Shown here piece after piece: positions 49,640 to 62,878 of a DNA stretch of 64,000 nucleotides. Source of the DNA: Casuarina equisetifolia. Its lineage: Eukaryota > Streptophyta > Magnoliopsida > Fagales > Casuarinaceae. Each line of letters begins with the position of its first letter. Position 1 is the first letter of the stretch. The notes below the pieces were generated by a model. That model was given only the letters and a program-made list of their open reading frames with translations, did no database searches and had not been told where the DNA came from. The stretch is from contig CM052354.1 in assembly GCA_028551475.1 (NCBI GenBank), positions 16,577,258 to 16,641,257 of the forward strand, given 5' to 3'. A program made the translations under genes and the position numbers.

Positions 49640-50480
49640 GACTTCTTTGTCTCTTTCTTTTGATTCCAAATATTGTATCTCTCTGCGTACCTTATGTAAT
49701 GCCAATTTTAATAATAATAAAACTTTTCTTTCTCAGAAACACTTGGGTCATAGTGTTTCTTTCCCTCATCTCACATGTCCAATATCTCCTTTAGCCAAAC
49801 AACCTCATGCCCCGTTCCGACAAGCCACTCACAAGCCACGTCTCCCTTCTTATCCTTCATCTTGACATATGGTGACCCCATCATACCCCTCATCGCGATG
49901 GTTCCCACTTTTTCTTAACCATTGTTAATGACTTCTCTTGCAACACTTGGGTCTTCTTAATGCTTTCCAAAACCCAACTTTTACCCATCCCTACTTAATT
50001 TTATCGATTGGTTCAAACTCAATTTCACACCTTCATCCAACACATTTGTTTTGATAATGCTTGCAATTTCTTTAATCATGAGCATTCCTCCTTTTTTTCC
50101 TTTTATGACATCCTCCATGAGAGCTTCTACATTTACACTCTTTAGCAAAATGTAGTTGTTGAGCACAAACATTGTCACCTTATGGAAGTTACTTATGCCC
50201 TTAAATATGAAGTCTCCATTCCCGAATGCTTCTGGGGCAATTGCGTGGTCACTACTACATATCTGATCAATCAAATGCTAACTTATATCCTTGATTGCCA
50301 CACTCCTTTTGAGCTTCATTATGGATGGCTGCTTAACCTTCATCATCTTCAAGTCTTTAGTTGATTATACTATGCTACTACTATGGGCCCTCGGGACAAG
50401 TTTGACCCACGTGTTGTTCACTGTGTTTTTATGGGTTATCCTTCTTTACAAAAGTTTATCAAGCTTTGGATCCCTTTACT
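49640..50480 (+). pseudogene. Copia integrase remnant
   Basis: QKHLGHSVSF with CPISPLAKQPHAPF gives the zinc-binding region, followed by core-like pieces (VVTTTYLINQML, LHYGWLLNLHHLQVF). Frames change several times. It lacks a continuous D,D-35-E core. Confidence 0.75.
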
Positions 50481-51059
50481 AGGTAATTCTTTATTAGTCA
50501 TGATGAGTTTTTTCATGAGGATGTCTTCCTTTTTGCCACTTAACTCACACTGACTTCATCGACTCTTACCTTACCTTATTGTCAATTTTTGGCTGATGAT
50601 AATGATTCCTCCCTAACAGCTCCCTTGGTTTTTATTGAGCCCCTTAGTTTGTCCTTAGATAAGCCAATAGTCGACCTTCCCTCGCCACCTGATCTAGTTG
50701 TTTCTTTGCCTACTTATCCCATCTTGGACATTTTTCCTACAGTGCCTCCTCCTTTGGCACTTGACCCCTTGGTCTCTCCTAATGCCTCCCCTAAGGTTCC
50801 TTCATTGGCTCTTAATGACTCCTTAGCCGCTATTCCTTCCACAGCCTTGCCTACCCACCACTTTTGGCAGGCCACTCGTCTTCCCACCTAGACAAAGGAT
50901 TATATTTGTTTAAGCTCTGATTCTTTTAGTAATCATTATCGTATTGCTACCTATGTCAGTTTTACTTATCTCTCACTTGCTCATTTTTGCTGCATTAGTC
51001 ATATTTCTAAGGATTAAGAACCTTCCTTTTATTTCAAGGCTGCTAAGGATCTTCCTTGG

Positions 51060-51979
51060 TAATAGGCTATGGAGGCAAAGGTTATTGCTCTTATTGAGAA
51101 TCATACTTGAGAACTTGTACCTCAATCACCTTATCATAGGCCTATTGGTTGCAAATGGGTTACAAGATTAAGTATCAGGCCAATGGATCTATTGACTATT
51201 ATAGAGCTCACTCAGTGGCTAAGGGCTTCACCCAATAGCTTGGTTTTGATTTTATGGAGACTTTTTCTCCAATTGCCAAATATGTCACTATTTGCTCCTT
51301 TCTTGCTATTGTTGCCATTCGTGATTGGTTTCTTCATCAGATGGACGTCAACAACACTTTTTTCCATGATGACTTGGATGAGGAAATTTACATGGATTTT
51401 CCATAGGGATTACATAGCCAAGGAGAGGGTCTAGTATATCACCTTTGTTAATCCTTGTATGGTCTTAAACAAGCCTCCCGCCAATGGTATGTAAAATTCA
51501 TTCAAGTGCCTATTTTTGCACATTTTTGTCAATCTTGCCATAATTATGCCCTTTTCACCTAGTCACAAGGTAACTTATCCATCTATCTATTGATTTATGT
51601 TGATGATATACTGATTATGGGCAACAATGAGACTGTTATTAATGATTTCAAGACCAACTTGCATGCCACATTTCACATTAATGATTTAGGCAACCCTAAA
51701 TACTTCCTTAGCATTGAAATAGCTCATTTTAAGCAAGGTATCTGTCTAAGCCAACACAAATTCATTTTGGAAATTATCTCTGAAGTAGGATTGTCTAAAT
51801 GCAAACCAACGGTCATCCCTATTGAACAGAATTCAAAATTGACAACAGTTAAGTATGATGTGGGAATGTTGCCATTGGATGAATACCTTTTACTTAAAGA
51901 TCTATCAAGTTATCAACGACTTGTGGGAAAACTCATTTACTTCACAATGACTAGACCATATATCAGTTATGCTGTATAG
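51060..51979 (+). pseudogene. Copia reverse transcriptase remnant
   Basis: Readings include QMDVNNTFFHDDLDEEIYMDFP, of which only the first Asp-containing part is intact, then [16 protein letters not shown] and, in frame 51590..51979, YVDDILIMGNNETVI with the catalytic YVDD box. Upstream segments lie in another frame with stops, so the enzyme is not translatable. Confidence 0.85.
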
Positions 51980-51989
51980 ATTTTGAGTC

Positions 51990-52547
51990 AATTCATGCAG
52001 GATCCTAAACAATCACATATGGAAGCCACCTTAAATGTAGTTAAGTATCTAAAAGGATGTCCACAACTAGGAATACTTTTATTTGGAAGTGTGACTTTGA
52101 AATGCGAGCATATTGTGATGCTAAACTATTGAAATTGTCCAATGACTAGAAGATGCATTACTGGTTTTTATGTAAAATTAGGAGATTCTATGCTGTCATG
52201 GAAGATGAAAAAGCAATCAACGGTATCATTATCTTTTGGTAAGGCTGAATATTGAGCAATAGCCAAGACTATTTGTGAAGTAGTTTAGATGCAAGGTTAC
52301 TTTAAGACCTTGGACTAAGAATAGAGGGTCCAACTATGTTATTTTGTGACAATGATGCAACTCTTAAACTTGCAGCAAATCCAATGGTACATGAAAGAAC
52401 GAAACATATTGAAGTTGATTGCCACTTGACCAGAGACAGGATTCAAGAACATGTTATCAAGACTTGAAGAATAAGAACTGTAGAACAACCTGCAGACATT
52501 TCTACCAAACCATTATGTTAGAAACAACACATGTATTTATTGAGCAA
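51990..52547 (+). pseudogene. Copia RNase H remnant fused to the 3' LTR
   Basis: RNase H-like text (LSQFMQDPKQSHMEA, then CPMTRRCITGFYVK with a shift) ends at KQHMYLLSKLGLF and passes directly into LTR sequence near 52548. The normal polypurine tract and LTR start are missing. Confidence 0.7.
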
Positions 52548-52733
52548 GCTTGGCTTATTCTCTCCTTAAATAGGAACTGTATTATAGAAATTATTGTTTG
52601 TCATTATATTTTCCTTTTACATGTAAAGCTGCTTGTATTATAAGTAAACTTAATTTGTTCTAGGTTAATACACTTTTTAGTGAATATAGAAATCTTTCTA
52701 TGTTTTTGCCTTTCTACTATTTATATTCTTTCA
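52548..52733 (+). repeat. 3' LTR of the nested copia, 5'-truncated
   Basis: Aligned with 47275..47458. Its first part is replaced by coding sequence. Confidence 0.75.
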
Positions 52734-52801
52734 AAAGATGATGGAAGTTGAGCCTATCTAAGAGGTTGATTGAGAAAATTGATGGTGCGCTTATGTCGTA
52801 A

Positions 52802-53316
52802 GGCTTGAGGATACCAAGATAAACAAAGTAATTTTGAGAAATCAGAAGAATTCTTGAAACTATTATGTAACTAAACCAGGAAGCCTAAAATAGGTTTAGT
52901 AAATATAGAGGATTGTAATTCAGTGATCATAATTGTATAATATTGATTGACTTTAGAGGCAAACGATTCCTATAGCTAGAGTGGGAAAAAGATTGGTGAA
53001 TTAACTAACCAAGTCACTATTTGCAAAAGTCAATTTGGGTTTTGGAAAAGATTTCCTATAGTTCGGATATCTTCTATAATTAATTGAAGTTTGATTTAGA
53101 TTATTGCTATTCTTGCTCTTATTGAAAGTAGGTAGATTTGTGTCTTGATTTGGCTTTCCATCCTAGGCCTGTTGACTTCTTTGTTGACATGAAGATAACT
53201 AGGTGCATTTTTAGTAAGTTGGCAATGAAAAGGAGGAAGGAGCCACTCAAAGAGTGCAATGCACATGGCTGACATGGCAAGATTTACTTGACCTTTGGAT
53301 TTTCACTAGTTTAATA
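52802..53316 (-). repeat. 5' LTR of the outer copia with its PBS
   Basis: PBS-like TGGTATCCTCAAGCC on the minus strand at 52802..52816, and LTR 52817..53316 aligned with 38269..38783. Confidence 0.7.
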
Positions 53317-53320
53317 CTTG

Positions 53321-53381
53321 CCCCCCCTTTTTTTTAAATACTCATGCACATGGGGAGGGGGAAGGAGGAATTGAACTCCAA
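53321..53381 (-). mobile_element. 61-bp SINE tail insertion with an 11-bp target duplication
   Basis: Exact direct repeats TTTAATACTTG (53310..53320 and 53382..53392) flank a 61-bp insert. On the minus strand it has a box B-like GTTCAATTCC, then CATGTGCATGAGT, then an A-rich end followed by G. It looks like a 5'-truncated tRNA-derived SINE. The CATGTGCATGAGT word recurs in the SINE-like sequence at 54.4 kb. Confidence 0.75.
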
Positions 53382-53526
53382 TTTAATACTTGGCTTCAAC
53401 ATTCCATTATAGTGTCATAATATTCTCATTTGTGTTGTATTTAATATCATAAATATTTTCCATCACAAGAAAAGAGTTATAATAATAGCCTAAGATCTTG
53501 TCTAAGTTGCTATTAAAAGGTTAAAG

Positions 53527-53854
53527 ATTTAATCTAAAAGCTAACTTATAAGTTAGATTTTTTTTAAAAAAATAAATTTAAGCCTCGCCTCAAAATTGCC
53601 TCTCTTTGATCCCAACTCATGGTCTTCAACATCTATAATATTAGTGATGCCAAAAGGTAATGAATTTGAAGTTAGGTTAACTTGGATTATGATGCCATAT
53701 CAAAAGATGAGACAAAATGAAGAAAAAAAAAAGAAGAAGAGAAACCCAATAAATTGAGCAAGTCCAATATTATGGGTTTTTTTTACATAGATACATTATA
53801 AAATGCTACATTTATATATGCAAGTCTAAACTCAAGCTAGTCAATATGATAACA
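53527..53854 (-). mobile_element. Second short-LTR (TRIM-like) fragment
   Basis: It matches 8661..8983 in the same orientation: leader (AAAGCTAACTTATAAGTT), PBS-like TGGCATCATAATCC on the minus strand at 53684..53697, and an LTR-like part to 53854 ending ATAACA. No partner LTR was established. Confidence 0.45.
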
Positions 53855-53959
53855 ACCTATAAAAGCTATATTCCTAAAATATACATGAAATATTTCACTC
53901 GGTAATTCATCACCTAATTTAGGAATTGTGTTATAATTGACATCTTTCCATTAACATGT

Positions 53960-54375
53960 TATAAGACATGATGAAAGGAAAGCAAAAGAGAGAAAGCCAA
54001 CGAATTAAAATAATTCAATATTATTGATTCTATTATGTTGATACATTATATAATGTTACGTCTATATATATATGTATAGGCCTCTTGTCATGGAATTGGC
54101 AAAGATAAAGTAGCACTTAGCTTTCTTTCAAAAAGTTAAGTTAGCCTCACATGACAAATAACACAAAAGGAGGTTAAAAGAGAAGAGGTAGACAGAGTAG
54201 AGAAAAATACTTCTCATTCAACAAAGAGAAAGTTACATAAGACTTCAAGATAAGAGTCCTTCTCACTTGAGGTTTCACTCTCACTAGAACCTATTTATAT
54301 AGCTCTCTAACCTATTGGGTCAATGTTTAAAACAAGACTCTTGAGTGCCCAAATGTTTTGTCATTTAATTTTCCC
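53960..54375. repeat. Dispersed repeat shared with 13.33-13.70 kb
   Basis: Direct homology with 13330..13697, and its first part also resembles 8870-8930 (GATGAAAGGAAA, AATTCAATATTA). Probably a decayed solo LTR. Confidence 0.55.
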
Positions 54376-54384
54376 TTACATTTT

Positions 54385-54500
54385 ATTTATTTATTATTTT
54401 TGAATATTGTAACTTACGCACTCAAACTCATGCACATAGAATGTCAAACCCCAAACCTCACGGTTAGGATTGCTATTAACTCACTACCGAGCTAACTAGC
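54385..54500 (-). mobile_element. SINE-like tRNA-derived sequence
   Basis: The minus strand reads box A-like TAGCTCGGTAGTGAG, box B-like GGTTTGACATTC, then CTATGTGCATGAGT and an A-rich end. It shares the 3' word with the 53321 insertion. No target duplication could be assigned. Confidence 0.5.
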
Positions 54501-54509
54501 AATAACCTA

Positions 54510-57215
<2,706 letters not shown>

Positions 57216-57418
57216 TGTTAATAGACAGTTGTCTCACCTAATACATTACCATATTAGTGCATGTGATTAGGCATAATATTATTGTAATTATTATAAATAT
57301 TTAGTTTACCTTTCCTAGACTAGACTATGTTTCTATAAATGTATAGCAAACATTGTAAAGATTAATACAGTAATAAAGAAATCCTTCATGCTCTCTCGTA
57401 ATTTCTTAGTTTCTTACA
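57216..57418 (+). repeat. 5' LTR, 203 bp
   Basis: Direct repeat of 62630..62832. A plant TATA-like TATAAATGTATAG lies near its 3' third. Confidence 0.93.
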
Positions 57419-57430
57419 TGGTATCAATCG
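57419..57430 (+). other. Primer-binding site
   Basis: TGGTATCAATCG directly abuts the 5' LTR. Its first eight bases match the initiator tRNA-Met type. Confidence 0.8.
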
Positions 57431-57993
57431 TCATACGATCCTAGCTTCCACCCTTTTTCTCTCTTCTGACGAGTTGTGAGCCTTTTACTGTTTTTTTTTC
57501 ATCCATTGCTTTCTTCTCCCCATCAATTCTTGTTAATTTTTCACCTTTTGTTTCGTCCTTTCTCCCTCCCTTTGGTCCTTTCTTTCTCTTTCCTATCACT
57601 TTTTCCACAGACCAAGGTATTTTCTCTTTCTTTGTCCTTTCTCTTCATCTTTCACAATTCCCTTTTCTCTTTCCTCTTTTTTTCCAACTCACCATAGCCT
57701 AAAGAGTTTTCTCTCTCTCCTTTTCCTTTTTCCCTTCACATAAGTCACACCACTTTCTCATCTTTTTCAACTTTGTCTTTTTCCTCCTTCCTATACACGC
57801 TAACCTAGCCGCCTTTTCTTTCCTCATTTGTTTTTTTTCCTTTTCTTTTCATGTTAACCCTAGCCGCCTTCTCCCTTGCTTTTTATTTTCCGTTAACCCT
57901 AGCAACTTTTGCTATTCCTTTCTTTATTTACCAAATTACCCTTATCCTTAATTCCCTCCTCTAAAACCCTAGTCGTCTTTGTTCACCTTCCTC
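57431..57993 (+). other. Pyrimidine-rich leader of the copia element
   Basis: About 560 bases dominated by C and T between PBS and gag. The open frame 57476..57697 is a by-product of low complexity. Confidence 0.7.
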
Positions 57994-58990
57994 ATGGCCA
58001 CTACCAATAACTTCACTATCTCTCCTCTCTGCAACCCATACCATCTCATCGCTACCGATCTTCAACCGGCATGCATCATGTCCTAAAAGCTCACCGGCGA
58101 GGCCAACTGGTATGTTTGGAGCGAGCAAATCCGAACAGTGTTCCTTGCTTGGAATAAGATGGGTTTTCTAACTAGCAAGCTCTCACGCCCCACTAGCAAT
58201 GATGACATTGCTGCCCGTTAGGACTAGTGTCATGCAGCTGTGAAGACTTAGTTAACCCACTCGGTCGATTCCTCACTCGAGACTATGGTCTCCACTGCTC
58301 TCAGTGTTACCGATGTCTGGCAATTGCTTCGCGATAACTTTGATCGGATTAGTGGGACCCAAAAATTTTTCCTTAAACAGGCCATTGGCACTCTCCGCTT
58401 ACCTCTCGGCGCCTCCAGTGCTGAGCTCACATCCTTCTACCTTCATCTGAAGGAACTTTGGGGTGCTTTAGATGCCCAACAGCCTCCTCTTCATTATTAT
58501 TGTGGTGGCACTTGTGAAACTAATAAGCAATTTCAGTGCCGTGAAGCGGAGGATCGATCCCTGCAACTTCTTTTGGCCCTGCCAAATGAATTCTTTACCC
58601 TTCACTCCAACGTCATGTTACACGACGAGTTACCGAGCGTGGAGAAGCTTTACTAGCTGGCGAAGCAAGATTTGCTCTAACGCGTTGCTGCCGACGGCCA
58701 TTCCTCTCTCAGCAATGATGCTAGTGTGTTTTAGACGCAACGTTCTAGTCGTGCCCCATCGGGTCAAGTGCATCTTTGGCCCAAACGGGCTAGACCCATG
58801 ATTTGCCATATGAGGCCCTATCCTCGGGTGGGCCCAACAGGCCTACCCCACCTCAAGCCCAACTGGCACCTCCTATATCTTGGCCCATTTGCAGTCATTG
58901 CAAGCGGCCTGGACACTTGCGTGAGTCCTACTACCAATTAGTGGGCTACCCCTCTAGCAGCAAGCCTAAGCAACGTGGTAATAATATGTG
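57994..58990 (+). pseudogene. Copia gag with defective zinc knuckle
   Basis: The likely start ATG at 57994 opens MATTNNFTISPL. In-frame stops follow within 100 bases and near 58220-58250. The middle (58285..58656) reads VTDVWQLLRDNFD and LPLGASSAELTSFYLHLKEL, the retrotransposon gag domain. The knuckle CSHCKRPGHLRESYY (about 58890) has Tyr where the last Cys is expected. A frame change occurs near 58660-58800. Confidence 0.85.
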
Positions 58991-59199
58991 CAAGCCTACT
59001 GGCCCAAGGCCCTTAGCCCATAATGTTACCACATCTGATTCTCTGCTTTCACCTAGCTATAGCTCAACTTATCTCCCAGCTATAGACTTCATTGGGAGAT
59101 CCTCTTTTCAGGGCTCTTCAGGCTATCCACCTACACCTAGTCTGGGTATCTTAGGCCATCATCCACCTAGCCTAAGTAGCATATATGGCAGATCCACTG

Positions 59200-59531
59200 G
59201 GCTTACTCTCATTGCCGATCAACAACACAAGCTCTTGAATTTCATCAACCAAATGGGTTCCTCGGACCCATTATCATGTACGGTTTCTTCCCTTTCTCCC
59301 ATTTCATCCTTATGGATAATCGATTCAAAGGCTAGTGACCATATCACTTGTAATTTATCTCTTCTTGATTCATTTTCCCCATGCGTTGCACCCATTAATA
59401 TTACATTGCCTGATTGCTCACTTAGTCCTGTCACCCACATTGGTCGTTGTCAACCTTATCCACAATTGCATCTCACCAATATTTTATATACTTTCGTTTT
59501 AAACACAATTTGTTATCTATTCAAAAATTAA
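59200..59531 (+). pseudogene. Copia protease with altered active site
   Basis: The frame reads LWIIDSKASDHITCN at about 59310-59355. The catalytic triplet is DSK instead of the family DSG, so it should be inactive. The downstream part continues in a second frame from 59447. Confidence 0.85.
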
Positions 59532-59559
59532 CCCGTGATAACAATTGTGTAGACATTTT

Positions 59560-60460
59560 TTTTTATGCTTTTTGTGTCTTTCAAGACCGTACGACTAGGG
59601 ATCTTATTAGGCTTGGTAAGGCTGATCACGGACTATACTTTCTATATTCTGCTTTTCCAAAAAATTTTAGTTATGTTTTCTCTGAATATTTAAATTCCCT
59701 AAAGTCCACTATTTGTACTTCTAAACAGCGATCTCTTTGTACTCCAATTTTTATTAATAATATTAGTTATGATCTTTTACATCAATGTCTTGGTCATTCT
59801 TCCTTAAAACAATTTTCTTCTTCTAGTGTTTCTGTTTCTTGTCCTTTTTCTTTTTCCTGTCCTATTTGTCCTTTAGCTAAACAAACCCGCCAACCTTTTC
59901 TCATTAGTCACACTTTGACTCACTCCCTTTTTAAGTTTGTCCACATGAATGTTTGGGGTCCTAATCGAATTCCCACCCATGATGGTGCACGCTATTTTCT
60001 TACCATTGTGGATGACTTTTCTCGTGCCACTTAGACTTTCCTCCTTCAATTTAAAAGTCAAGTATTTTTCAAAATTCAATATTTTATTTCCCTGGTTCAT
60101 ACCCAATTCAATGCTACTGTCTGTTGCATTCGTTCTGATAATGGCTCTGAATTTTTTTTCTTCTGAGTGTCGTTCATTCCTTTCCATGAAGGGCATTTCC
60201 CATGAGACCTCATGCGTTCACACTCCTTAATAAAATGGAGTTGTTGAACGCAAAAATCAACACTTATTAGATGTGGCCCGTGCTTTAATGTATCAAGCCC
60301 ACATCTCCCCACCATTATAGGGGGAATGCCTTCTTATTGCCACTTACCTTATCAACCAACTTCCCTCTTCCTCTCTTTATGGTCTCAGTCCCTTTGCAAA
60401 ATTATTTGGTAAACCTCCTATCCTTGACCATCTTCATGTTTTTGGTTGTCATTATTACAC
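59560..60460 (+). pseudogene. Copia integrase remnant
   Basis: LLHQCLGHSSLKQF and CPICPLAKQTRQPF give the HHCC zinc-binding region. FVHMNVWGP has Asn where the first catalytic Asp usually stands (HxDxWGP), and ARYFLTIVDDFSRAT follows. The remaining core is spread over other frames. Inactive. Confidence 0.85.
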
Positions 60461-60467
60461 CACCACC

Positions 60468-61133
60468 TTGGGCCTTCAAGATAAGTTTAGTCCTTGTGCC
60501 CTTCCATGCATTTTTATGGGTTATCCTCCTTCTCAAAAAATTTATCGTGTCTATAACCCTCAGTCCCATAAATTTTTCGTTAGTCGTGATGTTGTTTTTC
60601 AAGAAATTATTTTTCTTTTTCTTTTTTCTTCTTCTTTTTCTTCTTTGGACAGCTTGGCCCTTTCGTCACCTCCAGTTATGCCAAATCTTGACATGTACAC
60701 TTCCTCATCATTGCTTGTGGATCTTCCTGAACTAGCTCCTTTAGGTACGATTCCCATTGCCCCGCCTTTCCCCTCCAACCTTTCGTTGGACACCCCTGAT
60801 CTTGCATCGCCACCATCCCCCACCCCACCTCCCCAACCTACTGCCACTACTACTGTTCCTTCTATTGAGCCTCCTGATCCTTCTCTACGTCGATCTGGCC
60901 GTCCCACTCACCCTCTTATTTGGACTTCCGACTACATATGTCCTACCCTACCTCCCTCTTCCCAAACCTCCCTTTATTCGATATCTAACTATGTCTCCCT
61001 CCACCACTGCAACCCCCCTTACCAACACTTCATAGCCTCCATTTCTACCATCACTGAACCTACCACGTACCATGAGGCCACCCAAGACACTAATTGGATT
61101 ACAACCATGGATGCTGAACTTACTACCCTTTAG
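60468..61133 (+). pseudogene. Copia integrase-RT linker frame
   Basis: A 221-codon frame begins CALPCIFMGYPPSQKIYRVY, the conserved region after copia integrase (CVFLGY type). It continues through a Pro/Ser/Thr-rich linker to RRSGRPTHPLIWTSDYI and WITTMDAELTTL at the start of RT. It ends at a TAG just before the RT core. Confidence 0.85.
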
Positions 61134-61139
61134 GCTAAT

Positions 61140-61975
61140 CACACTTGGGATATTGTTCCTTTACCCCCTGGTCGTCGTTCTATTAGATGTAAATGGGTTT
61201 ATAAGGTGAAGTATCGTGCTGATGGCTCCATTGAACATTATAAAGCTCGTTTGGTTGCCAAAGGCTATAATCAGCGTGAGGGCATTGACTACCAGGATAC
61301 TTTCTCTCCCACAGCCAAGCATGTCACTGTTCGGCTCATTATTACCATTGCCGCCGTCCATCATTGGCCTTTTTATCAGATGAATGTCCAGAATGTCTTT
61401 CTTCATGGTGATCTTTTGGAGGAGGTCTATATGGAGCTTCCCCCCAGATTTCACAATCAGGAGGTGCATCTTGTCTATCGATTGTGGAAATCCCTTTATG
61501 GGTTGAAGCAAGCTTCTTAGCAATGGAATGCCAAGTTCAATGGTGTCCTGATTGCACATGGCTTCAGCCAGTCTTACCATGATTACTCCTTGTTCACCAA
61601 GAGGAAGGTAGCTCTTTTGTGGCTTTACTCATTTATGTTGATGATATCTTAATTACAGGAAACAGTTAAGCAACCATTTCAGACCTCAAAAAATATTTGC
61701 ATGGTACATTCTTCATGAAGGATCTTGGTCCCTCAAAGTTTTTCTTAGGGCTTGAAATTGCTCGATCTTCAAATGGAATTTCGTTAAGTCAACAAAAGTA
61801 TACATTGGAACTTATTTCTGAAGCAAGCTTAGATGGTTCGAAGCCATCAATGATTCCTATGGAGCATAACAAAAAATTCACAAGCCTTGAGTATGATGCT
61901 GGATTGAAAGAACATATGAATGATCCTCCTCTTGATGATCCTTCAATCTATCAACGACTAGTTGGATGACTGATT
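61140..61975 (+). pseudogene. Copia reverse transcriptase, broken by stops
   Basis: RT motifs include [38 protein letters not shown] (first Asp changed to Asn: QMNVQ against the usual QxDV) and YGLKQAS followed by TAG. After a frame change YVDDILITGN is readable at about 61635-61665, then FFMKDLGPSKFFLGLEIARS. With a missing palm Asp and several stops it cannot be active. Confidence 0.88.
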
Positions 61976-61979
61976 TATC

Positions 61980-62622
61980 TCACACTCACCAGGCCTGACA
62001 TCACATTTGCAGTCCAACTTCTTAGCCAATTCATGCATGATCCAAAAGAATCTCACATGGAAGCTACTTTGAAAGTGATCAGATATCTTAAAAGCTGCCC
62101 AGGCATTGGTCTCATGTTCCCATCATCTTCGCCATTTGAGTTGCGAGCATATTGCGACTCTGATTATAGCACATGTCCCATGACAAGAAGATCCACCACA
62201 GGCTTTTGTATAATGTTGGAAAACTCTCTGATTTCATGGTGCTAAAAAAAACAACCCACTGTGTCTTTATCATCAGCCGAAGTAGAATACAAAGCTATGT
62301 AACTTACCACTTGTGAAATAGTCTGGATCATTGGGTTACTTAAAGATTTTGGTTTTTATATAAGCGTCCAACATTACTCCATTGTGACAATGAAGCTGTG
62401 GAGAAAATTGTAGCAAACCCTATATTTTATGAGCGCACAAAGTATATTGAAGTTGAATGTCATTATGTCAGAGAAAAGCTTCAACAAAGAATCATTACGA
62501 CACGACATGTACCAACCAAGGAACAACCTGTTGACTTACTCACTAAGGCACTCAACAACAAACAACATTGGCATCTTCTCTCCAAGCTTGGAGTATTTGA
62601 TTTATTCAAATCTCCAGCTTGA
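61980..62622 (+). pseudogene. Copia RNase H remnant
   Basis: LMFPSSSPFELRAYCDSDYS and CPMTRRSTTGFCIMLENSL are RNase H landmarks. The tail VPTKEQPVDLLTKALNNKQHWHLL ends the polyprotein before the purine tract. Stops at about 62242 and 62299 interrupt the domain. Confidence 0.88.
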
Positions 62623-62629
62623 AAGGGAG
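62621..62629 (+). other. Polypurine tract
   Basis: GAAAGGGAG immediately precedes the 3' LTR, the expected plus-strand primer. Confidence 0.8.
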
Positions 62630-62832
62630 TGTTAATAGACAGTTGTCTCACTTAATACATTACCATATTAGTGCCTGTGATTAGGCACAATATTATTGTA
62701 ATTATTGTAAATATTTGGTTTACCTTTCCTATGCTAGGCTATGTTTCTATAAATGTATAGCAAACATTGTAAAGATTAATACAGCAATAGAGAAATCCTT
62801 CATGCTCCCTCACAGTTTCTTAGTTTCTTACA
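62630..62832 (+). repeat. 3' LTR, 203 bp
   Basis: Partner of 57216..57418, with the same length and ends. Confidence 0.93.
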
Positions 62833-62878
62833 ATAACCCTTTAGGTATGAATAGTTTATCAGTCTGGGCGTGGATGTT
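62833..62878 (+). pseudogene. psaB: psaB fragment, right part
   Basis: The plus strand reads NPFGMNSLSVWAWMF, which continues the psaB text cut by the copia element (INGYN before it, NPFG after it). Homology stops after WMF, where psaB would continue toward a membrane helix. Confidence 0.85.

Larger units (their letters stand above)
47252..52733 (+). mobile_element. Decayed Ty1/copia element nested in the outer copia
   Basis: A 207-bp 5' LTR (47252..47458) with adjacent PBS TGGTATCAAGAGCC is followed on the plus strand by gag, protease, integrase, RT and RNase H remnants in copia order. A 3' LTR ends at 52733. The 3' LTR has lost its first 25 bases or so and the polypurine tract, so RNase H runs straight into LTR sequence. 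Flanks GAGAT and AAGAT only approximate a duplication. Stops are frequent. Confidence 0.85.
38269..53316 (-). mobile_element. Old Ty1/copia element carrying nested insertions
   Basis: Direct repeats 38269..38783 and 52817..53316 flank copia remnants on the minus strand. These are integrase C-terminal (45050..45361), RT readings (about 40090-40250, WAYKVKTKSN) and RNase H (39081..39341). A PBS-like TGGTATCCTCAAGCC is at 52802..52816 and a purine-rich TTGTAGGGG borders the left LTR. Flanks CTTGC (38264..38268) and CTTGG (53317..., restored after removing a 61-bp insertion) agree in four of five bases. Without the insertions at 40.4-44.9 and 47.25-52.7 kb the element would be about 5 kb. Confidence 0.7.
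57216..62832 (+). mobile_element. Copia element with 203-bp LTRs inserted in the psaB fragment
   Basis: LTRs 57216..57418 and 62630..62832 are both 203 bp, begin TGTTAATAG and end CTTACA. I count about 14 differences by eye (near 93% identity), about 12 of them transitions. PBS TGGTATCAATCG begins directly at 57419 and the purine tract GAAAGGGAG precedes the 3' LTR. Flanks ATAAT (57211..57215) and ATAAC (62833..62837) are a target duplication with one C-to-T change, judged against the psaB codons at the site. Gene order is gag, protease, integrase, RT, RNase H. In-frame stops disable it. Confidence 0.95.

Noticed and set aside
57476-57697. 73-codon frame in the copia leader
   Set aside because: Product is almost only Ser, Leu and Phe from a CT-rich tract, which is low complexity.
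60599-60907. 102-codon minus-strand Gly-rich frame
   Set aside because: Antisense of the Pro/Ser-rich copia linker. Composition explains it.
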